The position numbers and the translations under genes are program-made. 64,000 nt of DNA. Origin: Faecalibacter bovis (GTDB lineage: Bacteria > Bacteroidota > Bacteroidia > Flavobacteriales > Weeksellaceae). Under the pieces are notes generated by a model. That model was not told the DNA's origin, searched no databases, and was given only the letters and a program-made list of their open reading frames with translations. The stretch spans positions 2,238,501-2,302,500 of the forward strand of contig NZ_CP072842.1 in NCBI RefSeq assembly GCF_017948305.1. Direction: 5' to 3'. Position 1 is the stretch's first letter; every line of letters starts with the position of its first letter. Of this stretch, positions 1 through 9,904 are shown one piece after another.

Positions 1-423
1 GTTATACATAAAAGACGAACATCGTTAAGGAAATTCGCAAAGCAAGTATATCAATTTGGCGTTGCTCGCCCAATCCTAAATCAACTTCATCCTAATTATG
101 TGAAACCGACCTTTTGGTTTCCGAGTTTATTTTTTTTAGGAACTTTATTAGCTTTTACTACTACACTATTAGGATTCATATTCAAAGATTATCAACTAAT
201 TCTTTTCATCCCAATTGTATTTTGGATGATATATATACTGTTGATTTTTGTTTTTGCAACGATTAGATTTAAATCTATAAAAGTTGGAATTTTATCTATG
301 CAAACAACATTAATTCAGTTTTTTAATTATGGTTTTGGCTTTTTGGAAAGTCAAATTAAGCTGAATGTTTTAAAAAAAGATCCTAAAAAAGCATTTCCTA
401 CACATTTTCATTTAGAAGATTAA
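1..423 (+). CDS. Glycosyltransferase family 2, C-terminal part (5' truncated by window)
   Basis: The frame is open from base 1, so this is the 3' end of a longer gene; the GTG at 100 is only an internal codon. The first residues (HKRRTSLRKF, then QFGVARP) match the juxtamembrane stretch that follows the catalytic domain in membrane-bound family-2 glycosyltransferases. Two hydrophobic segments follow (about codons 39-62 and 68-92), then a short basic tail. It probably transfers a sugar to a lipid or glycan at the inner membrane. The catalytic domain lies outside the window, so the substrate cannot be judged. Confidence 0.72.
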   Translation, partial: VIHKRRTSLRKFAKQVYQFGVARPILNQLHPNYVKPTFWFPSLFFLGTLLAFTTTLLGFIFKDYQLILFIPIVFWMIYILLIFVFATIRFKSIKVGILSMQTTLIQFFNYGFGFLESQIKLNVLKKDPKKAFPTHFHLED

Positions 424-636
424 AAAACAATTAAGGACTATATTTTTAAAGTATAATATAATACTTTTAAGTTTGTATTGTTTTTAAATAATTGATATTT
501 AAATTTTTAAATTAGATATAGAATGTTTAAATTCTAAATAAGTCTTTTAAATTTTAAGTTGATCTATTAATATTATTGAGTCAAAATTTTATTTTTATAG
601 TAGAATTACTTAATATTATTAGATATTCTAATATTT

Positions 637-669
637 TTTGCATTAAAGTGTAATATTATACTATATTTG
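637..669 (+). promoter_or_regulatory. Promoter of the carotenoid operon
   Basis: TTTG at 637-640 and TATATTTG at 662-669 are separated by 21 bases, fitting the Bacteroidota -33/-7 consensus (TTTG...TAnnTTTG). Transcription would start near 676, about 44 bases before crtI. The rest of 424-719 is AT-rich without a credible ORF. Confidence 0.6.
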
Positions 670-719
670 TTTCATATTATCTTTTATTGTCATTTAAATT
701 AGTTTAATAATATACCTCA

Positions 720-2192
720 ATGATTTCAAATCAACAGAAAATTGCTATAATAGGAGGAGGGATTTCCGGTTTATCAGCTGCATGTTATGCGGCAAAAGCT
801 GGCTATGAAGTTCATATTTATGAAAAAAATTCCACATTAGGTGGAAGAGCCAGACAATTTTCCACTTCAAATGGATATACTTTTGATATGGGACCATCAT
901 GGTATTGGATGCCAGATATTATTGAAAATTTCTTTCAAGATTTTAATAAAAAATCCTCAGATTATTATGATCTGATTTCGTTAAATCCTCAATTTGAAAT
1001 AATTTTTCCAGACCAATCAATTCATCTTCCAGAAAGTTTTGAAGATATTTTTAATTTATTCGAATCTTTAGAAAAAGGTGCGGGTAAAAAGTTGGAAAAA
1101 TTTATGAACGAAGCTGAAAGGAAATATGATATTGGAATGAATAATTTTGTTCAAAAGCCAAGTCATAGTTGGTTCGAATTTATTTCCTTAGATGTTATTG
1201 TAAATGCGATGAAATTAGATTTGCTTACGAATTACAGATCGTATGTTGCATCTTATTTTAAGCATCCATATTTACAGGCGATTATGGAATTTCCAGTTAT
1301 ATTTTTAGGTGCTTCTCCTAAAGAAATTCCTGCGTTATATAGTTTAATGAATTATGGGGGTTACAAACTTGGAACTTGGTATCCAACGGGTGGATTTTTC
1401 AGTTTGATTAAAGCTATGGAATCAATTGCTTTAGAGTTGGGAGTAAAAATTCATCTAAATTCAACAATTGAAAAGATTGAAGTTGAAGATAAAAAGGTTA
1501 AATCTCTTAAAGTGAATGATCAATTTTTATCATTCGATTTTGTTATCAGTTCTTCTGATTATAATCATACAGAAACTCTTTTAGAAACATCTTTTAGAAA
1601 TTATTCTGAAGAATATTGGAAATCAAGAACTTTTGCGCCATCATGCTTGATTTTTTACTTAGGAATTAATGAAATCATTCCAAATTTAACTCATCATACG
1701 TTATTCTTTGAACATGATTTGGATTTACATGTAGATGAAATTTATAAAGATTCGAAATGGCCAACGAAACCTTTGTTTTATGCTTGTTGTCCATCAAAAA
1801 CTGATGATAATGTTGCGCCGAAAGGTCACGAAAATTTATTTCTTTTAATGCCTATCGCAATTGATATTGAAGATTCTGAGGAAATTAGATTATCTTATTT
1901 AGATCAAATGATTGAGCGTTTAGAAAAGAAAACTGGCGTTAAAGATCTAAAGTCAAAAATTGATTATCAGAGAAGTTATTGTATCAACGATTTTAAGTTA
2001 GACTATAATGCCTACGGAGGTAATGCCTATGGTTTGGCAAATACATTAAACCAAACGGCGGTTTTAAAGCCTTCTGTGAAGAATAGAAAAGTTAAAAATT
2101 TAATTTATACAGGTCAATTAACAGTTCCAGGACCAGGCGTGCCGCCTTCTATCATTTCTGGAAAAATAGCTGCAAACGAAATTAAAATCTAA
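720..2192 (+). CDS. crtI: Phytoene desaturase
   Basis: CrtI desaturates phytoene to lycopene using FAD, at the membrane. The 490-residue protein starts with a dinucleotide-binding motif (IIGGGISGLSAACYAAKAG, residues 10-28) followed by the acidic end of the second strand (YEKN) and GGRA. The C-terminus carries the family's GPGVPPSIISGKIAA signature that closes the FAD site. The length is normal for bacterial CrtI. It is the first gene of a five-gene operon with crtB 10 bases downstream; no crtE is present here, so geranylgeranyl diphosphate must be made from a gene elsewhere. Confidence 0.93.
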   Translation: MISNQQKIAIIGGGISGLSAACYAAKAGYEVHIYEKNSTLGGRARQFSTSNGYTFDMGPSWYWMPDIIENFFQDFNKKSSDYYDLISLNPQFEIIFPDQSIHLPESFEDIFNLFESLEKGAGKKLEKFMNEAERKYDIGMNNFVQKPSHSWFEFISLDVIVNAMKLDLLTNYRSYVASYFKHPYLQAIMEFPVIFLGASPKEIPALYSLMNYGGYKLGTWYPTGGFFSLIKAMESIALELGVKIHLNSTIEKIEVEDKKVKSLKVNDQFLSFDFVISSSDYNHTETLLETSFRNYSEEYWKSRTFAPSCLIFYLGINEIIPNLTHHTLFFEHDLDLHVDEIYKDSKWPTKPLFYACCPSKTDDNVAPKGHENLFLLMPIAIDIEDSEEIRLSYLDQMIERLEKKTGVKDLKSKIDYQRSYCINDFKLDYNAYGGNAYGLANTLNQTAVLKPSVKNRKVKNLIYTGQLTVPGPGVPPSIISGKIAANEIKI

Positions 2193-2202
2193 ATTTAATC
2201 CT

Positions 2203-3042
2203 ATGAAAAAATTATTCGATGATGTTTCTTACAAACTAAGTAAAATTGTTACACAACAATACAGTACAAGTTTTTCTTTGGGTATAAAAGCGTTGCACCC
2301 CGAGTTAAGAGAAGCCATTTATGCCATTTATGGTTATGTTAGATTAGCAGACGAAATTGTAGATAGTTTTCATGATTATGATCAAAAAGTTTTATTAAAT
2401 GATTTTAAAGCTGAAACAAATAAGGCTTTAAAAGATGGTATATCTTTAAATCCAATCATACATTCTTTTCAGGAAGTTGTACAAAAATATGCAATAGAAG
2501 AAAAGTTGATTTATCAATTTTTGCATAGTATGGAAATGGATTTAGAGAAAGTTGAATATAATTCAGATTTATATAAAGAATATATTTTAGGTTCGGCAGA
2601 AGTTGTCGGTTTAATGTGTTTACATGTTTTTGTGGAAGGTGATGCAACTAAGTATAATGAGTTGAAACCTTATGCAATGAAACTTGGTGCTGCTTTCCAA
2701 AAAATTAATTTTTTAAGAGATTTAAAAGATGATTATCACATTCTTGGGCGTACCTATTTTCCAGGTGTAGATTTAACAGAGTTTAATGATCACATCAAAA
2801 AAGATATAGAAAAAGATATTCAACTTGATTTTCAAGAAGCTTTAATTGGAATTAAAAAATTACCAATAACTTCAAGATTTGGGGTTTATTTAGCTTATAA
2901 ATATTATTATTCTTTATTCGAGAAAATCAAAAAATCTACTGCGCATACAGTTTTGAATGAACGTATTCGTATTCCTGATAGTAATAAATTGTTAATGTTA
3001 TCGCGCTGTTATTTTGATTATAAAATTGCAAGTTTAGTATAA
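2203..3042 (+). CDS. crtB: Phytoene synthase
   Basis: CrtB condenses two geranylgeranyl diphosphates into phytoene. The 279-residue protein has both Asp-rich squalene/phytoene synthase motifs: YVRLADEIVD (about residues 45-54) and NFLRDLKDDY (about residues 168-177), which bind the substrate diphosphates through magnesium. The stop codon shares one base with the next start (TAATG), so the genes are translationally coupled. Confidence 0.93.
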   Translation: MKKLFDDVSYKLSKIVTQQYSTSFSLGIKALHPELREAIYAIYGYVRLADEIVDSFHDYDQKVLLNDFKAETNKALKDGISLNPIIHSFQEVVQKYAIEEKLIYQFLHSMEMDLEKVEYNSDLYKEYILGSAEVVGLMCLHVFVEGDATKYNELKPYAMKLGAAFQKINFLRDLKDDYHILGRTYFPGVDLTEFNDHIKKDIEKDIQLDFQEALIGIKKLPITSRFGVYLAYKYYYSLFEKIKKSTAHTVLNERIRIPDSNKLLMLSRCYFDYKIASLV

Positions 3043-3479
3043 TGAGGTTTTATTTGATATTAATATTATTTTCAACGTTTTGTTACAGTCAGAATTTACA
3101 AGAATTGCGTAAAAATTTAGCGGTTGCATCAGAAAATAAATCCATTTGTCAGAATATGATTAAATCAATTTCTGAAAATGATAATAATCCAATTCATATC
3201 GCCTATTTAGGTGCATACCAAACAATTTGGGCGAATCATGTGATAAATCCTGTAAATAAACTCTCGACTTTTAGAAAAGGTAAAAATAATATTGAGAAAG
3301 CAATATCAATGAATCAAATAAGTTTAGAAATACGATTAGTTAGATACGCGATACAAAAAAACGCGCCTAAATTTTTAGGGTATCATCACGAACGTGAAGC
3401 AGATAGAAAATACATTGAAAAACATCGCTCTGATGTAAAATCAGTAGAATTAAAAGAATTAATAAAGTCTGTATTATGA
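3042..3479 (+). CDS. Exported protein of unknown function within the carotenoid operon
   Basis: This 145-residue protein begins with a short signal peptide (residues 1-16, ending TFCYSQ). The mature part is mostly helical and charged, with no motif I recognise; the stretch YHHEREADRKYIEKH near the C-terminus is notable. It overlaps crtB by one base and crtZ by four (ATGA), so it is made together with the pigment enzymes. A role in placing or stabilising carotenoid at the envelope is possible but is inference only. Confidence 0.8.
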   Translation: MRFYLILILFSTFCYSQNLQELRKNLAVASENKSICQNMIKSISENDNNPIHIAYLGAYQTIWANHVINPVNKLSTFRKGKNNIEKAISMNQISLEIRLVRYAIQKNAPKFLGYHHEREADRKYIEKHRSDVKSVELKELIKSVL

Positions 3480-3934
3480 TTTATTTACTACTTACATTAT
3501 TCATTTTTGTAATAATGGAGCCTTTAACCTGGTTGATCCACAAATATGTAATGCACGGATTTTTATGGGTTTTACATAAAGATCATCACGACCATAGTAC
3601 TGAAGGCGAACTGGAAAAGAATGATTATTTCTTTATAATATTCGCAATTCCTGCTATTGCATTGTTTTATTTTGGATCTATAAATAATTATAATTATTTA
3701 TTTTATATCGGATTGGGTATAACATGTTACGGAATCGCTTACTTTTTTGTTCATGATATATTTATTCATCAACGTATAAAAATATTTAGAAATACTAAAA
3801 ATCCTTATTTTTTAGCGATACGAAGAGCGCATAAACAACATCATAAATACATTACAAAAGAAGATGGTGAATGTTTTGGATTTCTTTATGTACCTCTTAA
3901 ATATTTTAAAATGTATTATTCTAAAAAATCATAA
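3476..3934 (+). CDS. crtZ: Beta-carotene hydroxylase (fatty acid hydroxylase superfamily)
   Basis: CrtZ hydroxylates beta-ionone rings to give cryptoxanthin and zeaxanthin. The 152-residue integral membrane protein has the expected histidine clusters for a di-iron site: HKYVMH (about 22-27), HKDHHDH (34-40), HDIFIHQR (93-100) and HKQHHKY (118-124), interspersed with hydrophobic helices. The start overlaps the upstream stop by four bases, and its own stop overlaps the cyclase start by one base. Confidence 0.92.
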   Translation: MIYLLLTLFIFVIMEPLTWLIHKYVMHGFLWVLHKDHHDHSTEGELEKNDYFFIIFAIPAIALFYFGSINNYNYLFYIGLGITCYGIAYFFVHDIFIHQRIKIFRNTKNPYFLAIRRAHKQHHKYITKEDGECFGFLYVPLKYFKMYYSKKS

Positions 3935-4623
3935 TGGAAAATTATACTTATTTATTAATTAATTTCTTTACGATTATAATATGTTTTATTTATTCGTTTG
4001 ATAAAAGGATCAAGTTTAGTAGATATTTTTTAACGTTTTTAATATCTTGTACAATTGTCGCAATTCCGTTTATTTTATGGGATGCATGGTTTACTAAAAT
4101 AGGTATATGGTGGTTTAATGATACTTATTTAATTGGTTTAAGAATATTAGGATTACCGTTAGAAGAGTTATTGTTTTTTTATTGTATTCCTTTTTCATGT
4201 ATATTTACATATTATTGCCTTACAAGGTTTTTTAATCTAAATTGGGCAAACGGTTTTAATAATATAATTTGCTTTGTTACTATTATTGTGTGTGTAGTTG
4301 TAGGGTTATTGAATTTCGATAAAACTTACACTTTAGTTACAGCCATTTTAACTACATTAACAATAATATATTTGCATCTAATTACTAGAACTCCTTGGAT
4401 TGGTCAGGCCTCTTTAATATATTCCATTTTGATGTTAGGATTTTTTCCTGTAAATGGAATTTTGACAGGAACTGGTCTAGAAAATCCAATTGTAAATTAC
4501 AATCCAAACGAATTTTTAAATTTCCGAATCGGAACAATTCCTATTGAAGATGCCGTTTATGGTTATTCTTTATTTTTATGGAATATTTACTTTTTCAAAT
4601 TTTTTAAAAATAAGATGAAATAG
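3934..4623 (+). CDS. Lycopene cyclase, fused CrtYc-CrtYd type
   Basis: This 229-residue hydrophobic protein has about six to seven membrane spans and contains two lycopene-cyclase domain halves. The signature PLEELLFFYCIP lies near residue 75 and a second, PIEDAVYGYSLF, near residue 203. This is the single-chain heterodimeric-type cyclase usual in Bacteroidota, converting lycopene to beta-carotene, the CrtZ substrate. It is last in the operon. No intrinsic terminator is obvious behind it. Confidence 0.9.
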   Translation: MENYTYLLINFFTIIICFIYSFDKRIKFSRYFLTFLISCTIVAIPFILWDAWFTKIGIWWFNDTYLIGLRILGLPLEELLFFYCIPFSCIFTYYCLTRFFNLNWANGFNNIICFVTIIVCVVVGLLNFDKTYTLVTAILTTLTIIYLHLITRTPWIGQASLIYSILMLGFFPVNGILTGTGLENPIVNYNPNEFLNFRIGTIPIEDAVYGYSLFLWNIYFFKFFKNKMK

Positions 4624-4692
4624 TTATTTCATTTTTTGAATTATAAATCTTGTGGAAGGCTTAATTTAATACCATTCTACAATATTTTTTCG

Positions 4693-4700
4693 TAAATTTG
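4693..4700 (+). promoter_or_regulatory. -7 element of the rimO promoter
   Basis: TAAATTTG matches the Bacteroidota TAnnTTTG element exactly and lies 18 bases before the rimO ATG. No clear -33 TTG is found at the right distance. Confidence 0.45.
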
Positions 4701-4718
4701 CAGACTTAAATTTTAGCA

Positions 4719-6023
4719 ATGCGTACAAAATCGGTTGGAAAAAAGAAAATCAACGTTATTACATTAGGATGTTCTAAGAATGTTTATGATTCAGAGGTTT
4801 TAATGGGACAATTAAAAGCCAATGGGAAAGAAGTAGTTCACGAACAATCGGGTGATATTGTTGTAATTAATACTTGTGGTTTTATTGATAATGCAAAAGA
4901 AGAAAGTATTGATACGATTTTAGATTATGTTCAACGTAAAGAAGACGGTTTAGTTGAAAAAGTTTTTGTTACAGGATGTTTATCTGAGCGCTACAAACCA
5001 GATTTATTAGAGCAAATTCCGGATGTTGATCAATATTTCGGAACGCGCGAATTACCATTGTTATTAAAAGCTTTAGGAGCTGATTACAAACATGAATTAG
5101 TTGGTGAACGTTTAACAACAACACCTCGTCACTTCGCCTACTTAAAAATTGCAGAAGGTTGTGATCGCCCTTGTTCGTTCTGTGCAATTCCATTGATGAG
5201 AGGAGGTAACGTATCACGTCCAATCGAAGATTTAGTAACTGAAGCTGAAAAATTAGCTAAAAACGGAACAAAAGAGTTAATTTTAATTGCTCAAGATTTA
5301 ACATACTACGGGTTAGATTTATACAAAAAACGTGAATTAGCTCGTTTATTAAAAGAGTTAGTAAAAGTGGAAGGTATTGAATGGATTCGTTTACACTATG
5401 CATTCCCAGCTGGTTTCCCAGAGGATGTATTAGATGTAATTCGTGAAGAACCTAAAGTTTGTAACTATTTAGATATTCCATTACAACATATTTCTACAAA
5501 CATCTTAAAATCGATGCGTCGTGGAACAACTAAAGAAAAAACGAATGCTTTATTAGATGCTTTCCGTTCTAAAGTTCCAGGAATGACAATTCGTACAACG
5601 TTAATTTGTGGTTATCCAGGAGAGACGGAAGAAGATTTCCAAGAGATGAAAGCATGGGTACAAGAACAAAAATTTGATCGTTTAGGATGTTTTACATATT
5701 CTCACGAAGAAAATACACACGCTTATAATTTAGTGGATGATGTTCCTGAAGAAGTTAAACAACGCCGTGTAGAAGAAATTATGGAAATTCAATCTCAAAT
5801 TTCTTACGATTTAAACCAAGAGAAAATTGGAAAAACTTTCAGAGTTTTAATCGATCGTAAAGAAGGGGATAATTTTGTTGGTCGTTCTGAGCATGATTCG
5901 CCAGACGTTGATAATGAAATTTTAATTTCTGCAGTCGATACTTATTTACCAGTTGGAGAATTTGTAAATGTTGAAATTATCGAGGCTTACGAATTTGATT
6001 TAATCGGAAAAGTAATTGATTAA
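4719..6023 (+). CDS. rimO: Ribosomal protein S12 methylthiotransferase RimO
   Basis: RimO methylthiolates the beta-carbon of the conserved Asp of ribosomal protein S12 using two 4Fe-4S clusters. Visible are the N-terminal MTTase cysteines (LGCSKN near residue 18, NTCGF near 52, TGCLSERY near 87), the radical SAM CxxxCxxC in EGCDRPCSFCAIP near residue 148, and a C-terminal TRAM-like domain. The CSKN motif and the IPL after the cluster cysteines fit RimO rather than MiaB. The length of 434 residues is normal. It appears to be transcribed alone. Confidence 0.95.
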   Translation: MRTKSVGKKKINVITLGCSKNVYDSEVLMGQLKANGKEVVHEQSGDIVVINTCGFIDNAKEESIDTILDYVQRKEDGLVEKVFVTGCLSERYKPDLLEQIPDVDQYFGTRELPLLLKALGADYKHELVGERLTTTPRHFAYLKIAEGCDRPCSFCAIPLMRGGNVSRPIEDLVTEAEKLAKNGTKELILIAQDLTYYGLDLYKKRELARLLKELVKVEGIEWIRLHYAFPAGFPEDVLDVIREEPKVCNYLDIPLQHISTNILKSMRRGTTKEKTNALLDAFRSKVPGMTIRTTLICGYPGETEEDFQEMKAWVQEQKFDRLGCFTYSHEENTHAYNLVDDVPEEVKQRRVEEIMEIQSQISYDLNQEKIGKTFRVLIDRKEGDNFVGRSEHDSPDVDNEILISAVDTYLPVGEFVNVEIIEAYEFDLIGKVID

Positions 6024-6048
6024 AAAATCTTTAAATACTTTATAAATA

Positions 6049-6083
6049 AAACCCCTTATTGGATAAACAATAAGGGGTTTTTT
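6049..6083. terminator. Bidirectional intrinsic terminator
   Basis: A perfect 13-bp stem (6049-6061 with 6068-6080) followed by a T run lies between rimO and the convergent gene at 6087-6647. Confidence 0.88.
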
Positions 6084-6086
6084 ATA

Positions 6087-6647
6087 TTAATCTATAATAG
6101 CGAATGAAGAAACGATAGTAGCTTTTTCGTCTAATGAATTAGGATTATTTACTACAATTCCATATTCTCCAACTTCTTTCTTAGATAATGTGATGATGTA
6201 TGAAGAAGTTCCGTATTTTTTTCCTTTAAACGGAACATAAGTTAAATTATTTGACTTTGCAGATCCAAAACTATTAATTGATGCGATTTCTGCACGTCTA
6301 ACTTTTTTCTTAGGTTCAAATTTAAAAATTTGAATGATAGCCATCGGATCAGTATTGTTATCAATATTTTTTACGATAAACTGTACATCTTCATTTTTTT
6401 TGAATTTAATACCTGCACAACAACCATCTATCTGTATTTGTCTTCTTATTTTTCCAATTCCAGTAATCATTAAACCAGTAGAAGCAACTTCTCTGTTCTG
6501 TGATGTACTTTTCTCTAATAATTCAGATGTTTTATCTGCTTTAACTAATAAAACTTCTCCAACAAACTCAGGTTCTACAATATCCTGAGCACTTACCGTC
6601 ATAGATGTTCCCATTGCTAATGCAAGGGTGAACAATAATTTTTTCAT
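6087..6647 (-). CDS. Exported protein of unknown function
   Basis: This 186-residue protein has a clear signal peptide ending near residue 20 (MTVSAQ). The mature part is probably beta-rich, with two close cysteines (DGCCAG) near residue 75 and a C-terminal half reading like a small immunoglobulin-like fold (EVGEYGIVV). I do not recognise a named family. It follows the T9SS-sorted gene on the same strand but is separated from it by a terminator. Confidence 0.75.
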   Translation of the reverse strand: MKKLLFTLALAMGTSMTVSAQDIVEPEFVGEVLLVKADKTSELLEKSTSQNREVASTGLMITGIGKIRRQIQIDGCCAGIKFKKNEDVQFIVKNIDNNTDPMAIIQIFKFEPKKKVRRAEIASINSFGSAKSNNLTYVPFKGKKYGTSSYIITLSKKEVGEYGIVVNNPNSLDEKATIVSSFAIID

Positions 6648-6710
6648 AAAAGTGTTAAATTTTCAATAAATATATAAAGTAAAATTAAATATTTAATAAT
6701 GGTTTTTATG

Positions 6711-6743
6711 AAAATTAAAAACCCCCATGAAATTCATGGGGGT
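6711..6743 (-). terminator. Terminator of the T9SS-sorted surface protein gene
   Basis: An 11-bp stem (6721-6731 with 6733-6743), GC-rich at its base, is followed on the minus strand by a T run. Confidence 0.82.
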
Positions 6744-6771
6744 AAAAATTTATAATTTATTGAGTGATAAA

Positions 6772-9660
6772 TTATTTCTTAATTACTTTAAATGTTTGGT
6801 TTGTACCATCTTCTAAAGTAGCATTTACAACATAAACTCCTTGAGGTAAACTAGCTAAATTAACTGATCCGTCAGCTTTAACTTTAGTTGTTACAACTTT
6901 TTGACCTGTTACATTGTAAACTTCAACGTTAGCAACAGCTAATTTGTGTTTGATGTATAATACATCAGTTATAGGATTAGGATAAACAGATAATTTATTT
7001 ACTTCAATCGTTTGATCACCGATAGATAATGTTTCACAAGTACCAACAATTGAGAATACACCATCCCATTGTCCAGAAGTGAAATCAGCCCAGTTTGGAG
7101 AACCTGGAGTTCCATTAAATTTACCAGTGTATAACGTGTTCATGATAGTACTAGATTCGAAATATCCATTTGTACCAGATGCATACACAGCACCTGTTAA
7201 TCCAACCCAATAAGTATTTCCACCTTCTAATGGTAATGCTTCAGGTAAATTAAATGTATAAGTAGAACTATCAAATCCAGACGTAGAACCAACGTTTACT
7301 CTTGTACTAGGAACACCTGTAAATGTTGTTAATACATCACCTGGAACACCATTGTTATCAGAATAAACTTTGACTGTAGCAGAATTTAATCCAGTTGATG
7401 TTAAAACGTTGATCTTAATTGAATTTAAAGTAAATTGTGTGTTTTCTTCAATTTGGAAATCATGTGCAATTTCAGCTGCAGAAATAGATCCTTGTCCATT
7501 TTCTATATTATTTGAAGGATTTCCTTGTTCACAAGTCTCAGGCATTTCTATCTCGTTACATTCACCAACAATAGTAAATACACCTTCACCTGATGTTTCT
7601 TCCCAAGCCTCTACATCAGTGTCATATACCATCATATTATATTCAGAAGTATTTTCTACAGTTGTAGTTTCCCAATAAGCATCTTCACCAGAATTTGGTT
7701 GAACTGCTTCAACTTGTAACCAATATCTCTTATGAGTATTAGTTGTATTTTCTAATCTTACAACTTCAGGTAAATCATAAGTATATTTAGAGAAGCTATA
7801 TCCAAAATTAGTACCTAAACTTTCTGTTACAGATGGCGCACCTGTGAATGTATAAACAACGTCTCCACTTGGCGTTCCATTAACATCTTCTATAATAGAA
7901 TATGTTGCTGTAGAAATTCCCTCTGTAGCTGTAATTAAATTAAATGAAATTTGTGAAACATCTATAGTCGAATATGCATTAACACGGAAATCATTAGCGT
8001 AAGCGAACATTGTTAAATTTCCTATACCATTTTCAAGGTTATTAGAAACATTATTTATACCACAAACTTCTGGTAATGGAGGTAATGTACCTTCAATAAT
8101 TTGTACATCATCTACAATGTTAGCGTATCCGTAGTTGTTAATACCTTCGAATGCAATTTGTAATTCGCTAGATAGGGCAGGTAATTGTATACGTTTTTCT
8201 TTCCATGCATCTACAGCTCCAGGGCTATCATATATTTTAATCCAGTCTTCAGAATCACTTGTTCTATAGTATACTTTTAATGCATTATTATCTCCAAACC
8301 AATTTGGTTGTGCATAGCTAAATTGTAAATATGCATCACTTACACTACCAGCGTCAATCATTGGAGTAATTAATTTTGTAACAGGTGAACTTACTCCAGA
8401 ACCAGAATAGAAACGTGCGTTTAATTGTCCATTATTAGCAGTTGTGATACCACCATTTGATCCTGCAGCAAAAGTCCAGTTTCGGTTTCCTAAAACATTT
8501 TGTTGTGTCCAACCAGCTCTTGTTGTTGAATCGTCTTCAAATGTTTCATTGAAAGGTAAAGTAGTTGTCATAGGAATTAATCCTGCTCTTACTTTAACCT
8601 CATCTATAACATTTGCACGCCCCCAGTTGTTGATACCTTCAAATGCGATTTGCATCGTTGCAGATACTTCTGGAAGTTGAATAACTTGTTTAGTCCAAGT
8701 TTCAGTTCTTTCAGTTTGGTGAAAAATTTCAACCCATTCTGATGTTTCAGATAATCTATAATATACTTTTAAAGCGTTAATATCACTAGCCCAAGCTGGA
8801 TTTGCATGATAAAATTCTAAATAAGCATCACTAGAAGTAACTTGAATTATAGGAGAAACTAATTTTGTAATAGGTGTATTTTCACCCATAACAGAAACAA
8901 AACGTGCATTTGCATCTCCTGCTTTAGTCGTTGTAACTACACCTGTTGAACCAACAGCATATGTCCAGTTTGATGAACCTTCAACATTAATATTTGTCCA
9001 AAATGTTCTACTAGATGATGACGAATCAAAAGATTCGTGGAATGGAAGACTTTGTGGTTCATTTTCAGGAGTTTCTTCAACTATAATGTCATCTACAAAT
9101 AACATGAACATATCGTCTGAATTATTAATCCAAGCTATACGAATTGATTGTCCAGCATATTGTTCTAATCCGAAAACTTTTTCTGTCCAAGGTTTTCCTT
9201 CATGAGATCCTTCTGATTCGATAATAGCTAATGTATCTGTAAAATCAGCTATTGTATTTCCACCATTTGGAGCTACTTTTAATTGGTATCCGTCAGGATA
9301 TGTTGGGTCTTGGGCTTTAGCAGAATATCTTAAACGAGGAGTTATAGCATCAGTTAAATTAATTAAAGGAGTAATTAACCAATCGTTAGATACTCCCGCT
9401 GGAGAATACCATGAAGTACTCGCAGCAGCGTGATCACCTGCTGGTCCTCCAAAAAGTCCATCTATTCCATCTAAATCTAATACATTCCATCCATTAGTAA
9501 TGAATGCAACATTTGGATCAGGAGTCTGCCCATCAATGTCTAGTACTGTCCAAGATCCAATTCCTGGACCATTTCCATCAAAGTTTTCGGTGAAATACTG
9601 TGCATCAGCATTTGAGAAAATCGTAGCAATAAATGCCAGACTTAGTAAAGATTTTTTCAT
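6772..9660 (-). CDS. Large T9SS-sorted surface protein with repeated choice-of-anchor J domains
   Basis: This 962-residue secreted protein has a signal peptide (cleaved near residue 20, NADAQ) and a C-terminal type A sorting domain (SVYPNPITDVLYI to the final FKVIKK), so it should leave by the type IX system and be attached to the cell surface or released. Between them are three cleaved-adhesin/choice-of-anchor-J-like modules (about 21-195, 205-365, 366-530; the last two are close repeats sharing LQ/MQIAFEGINN) and two repeats starting PEVCG/PETCE (about 535-700 and 705-875). It is probably an adhesin or carbohydrate-binding protein; no peptidase motif is seen. Confidence 0.88.
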   Translation of the reverse strand: MKKSLLSLAFIATIFSNADAQYFTENFDGNGPGIGSWTVLDIDGQTPDPNVAFITNGWNVLDLDGIDGLFGGPAGDHAAASTSWYSPAGVSNDWLITPLINLTDAITPRLRYSAKAQDPTYPDGYQLKVAPNGGNTIADFTDTLAIIESEGSHEGKPWTEKVFGLEQYAGQSIRIAWINNSDDMFMLFVDDIIVEETPENEPQSLPFHESFDSSSSSRTFWTNINVEGSSNWTYAVGSTGVVTTTKAGDANARFVSVMGENTPITKLVSPIIQVTSSDAYLEFYHANPAWASDINALKVYYRLSETSEWVEIFHQTERTETWTKQVIQLPEVSATMQIAFEGINNWGRANVIDEVKVRAGLIPMTTTLPFNETFEDDSTTRAGWTQQNVLGNRNWTFAAGSNGGITTANNGQLNARFYSGSGVSSPVTKLITPMIDAGSVSDAYLQFSYAQPNWFGDNNALKVYYRTSDSEDWIKIYDSPGAVDAWKEKRIQLPALSSELQIAFEGINNYGYANIVDDVQIIEGTLPPLPEVCGINNVSNNLENGIGNLTMFAYANDFRVNAYSTIDVSQISFNLITATEGISTATYSIIEDVNGTPSGDVVYTFTGAPSVTESLGTNFGYSFSKYTYDLPEVVRLENTTNTHKRYWLQVEAVQPNSGEDAYWETTTVENTSEYNMMVYDTDVEAWEETSGEGVFTIVGECNEIEMPETCEQGNPSNNIENGQGSISAAEIAHDFQIEENTQFTLNSIKINVLTSTGLNSATVKVYSDNNGVPGDVLTTFTGVPSTRVNVGSTSGFDSSTYTFNLPEALPLEGGNTYWVGLTGAVYASGTNGYFESSTIMNTLYTGKFNGTPGSPNWADFTSGQWDGVFSIVGTCETLSIGDQTIEVNKLSVYPNPITDVLYIKHKLAVANVEVYNVTGQKVVTTKVKADGSVNLASLPQGVYVVNATLEDGTNQTFKVIKK

Positions 9661-9841
9661 AAAAATTCGTATTAGTGTTACAATAAATATAATTAGAAAA
9701 TTTATTATAAAAAAATAAATAACTGATAATGAATAATTAGAATTGAAAAAATAATAGATTTCAGCAAAATTATTAATTATAATTTGTGTTGTAAATGGTA
9801 TAATATTTAAGAAACTCTGTAGTTAATTTGTAAGTTATATT

Positions 9842-9876
9842 TAAAAAAAATACCTCTATATGATATAGAGGTATTT
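9842..9876 (-). terminator. Terminator of the scoAB operon
   Basis: A 10-bp stem (9851-9860 with 9864-9873) is followed on the minus strand by eight T. It lies just after the scoB stop. Confidence 0.8.
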
Positions 9877-9904
9877 TAAAATTATTATTTTTTTAAGTAT
9901 AATA

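Noticed and set aside
7370-7678. 102-codon plus-strand ORF
   Set aside because: It is antisense to the T9SS-sorted surface protein, with composition as expected for a shadow frame.
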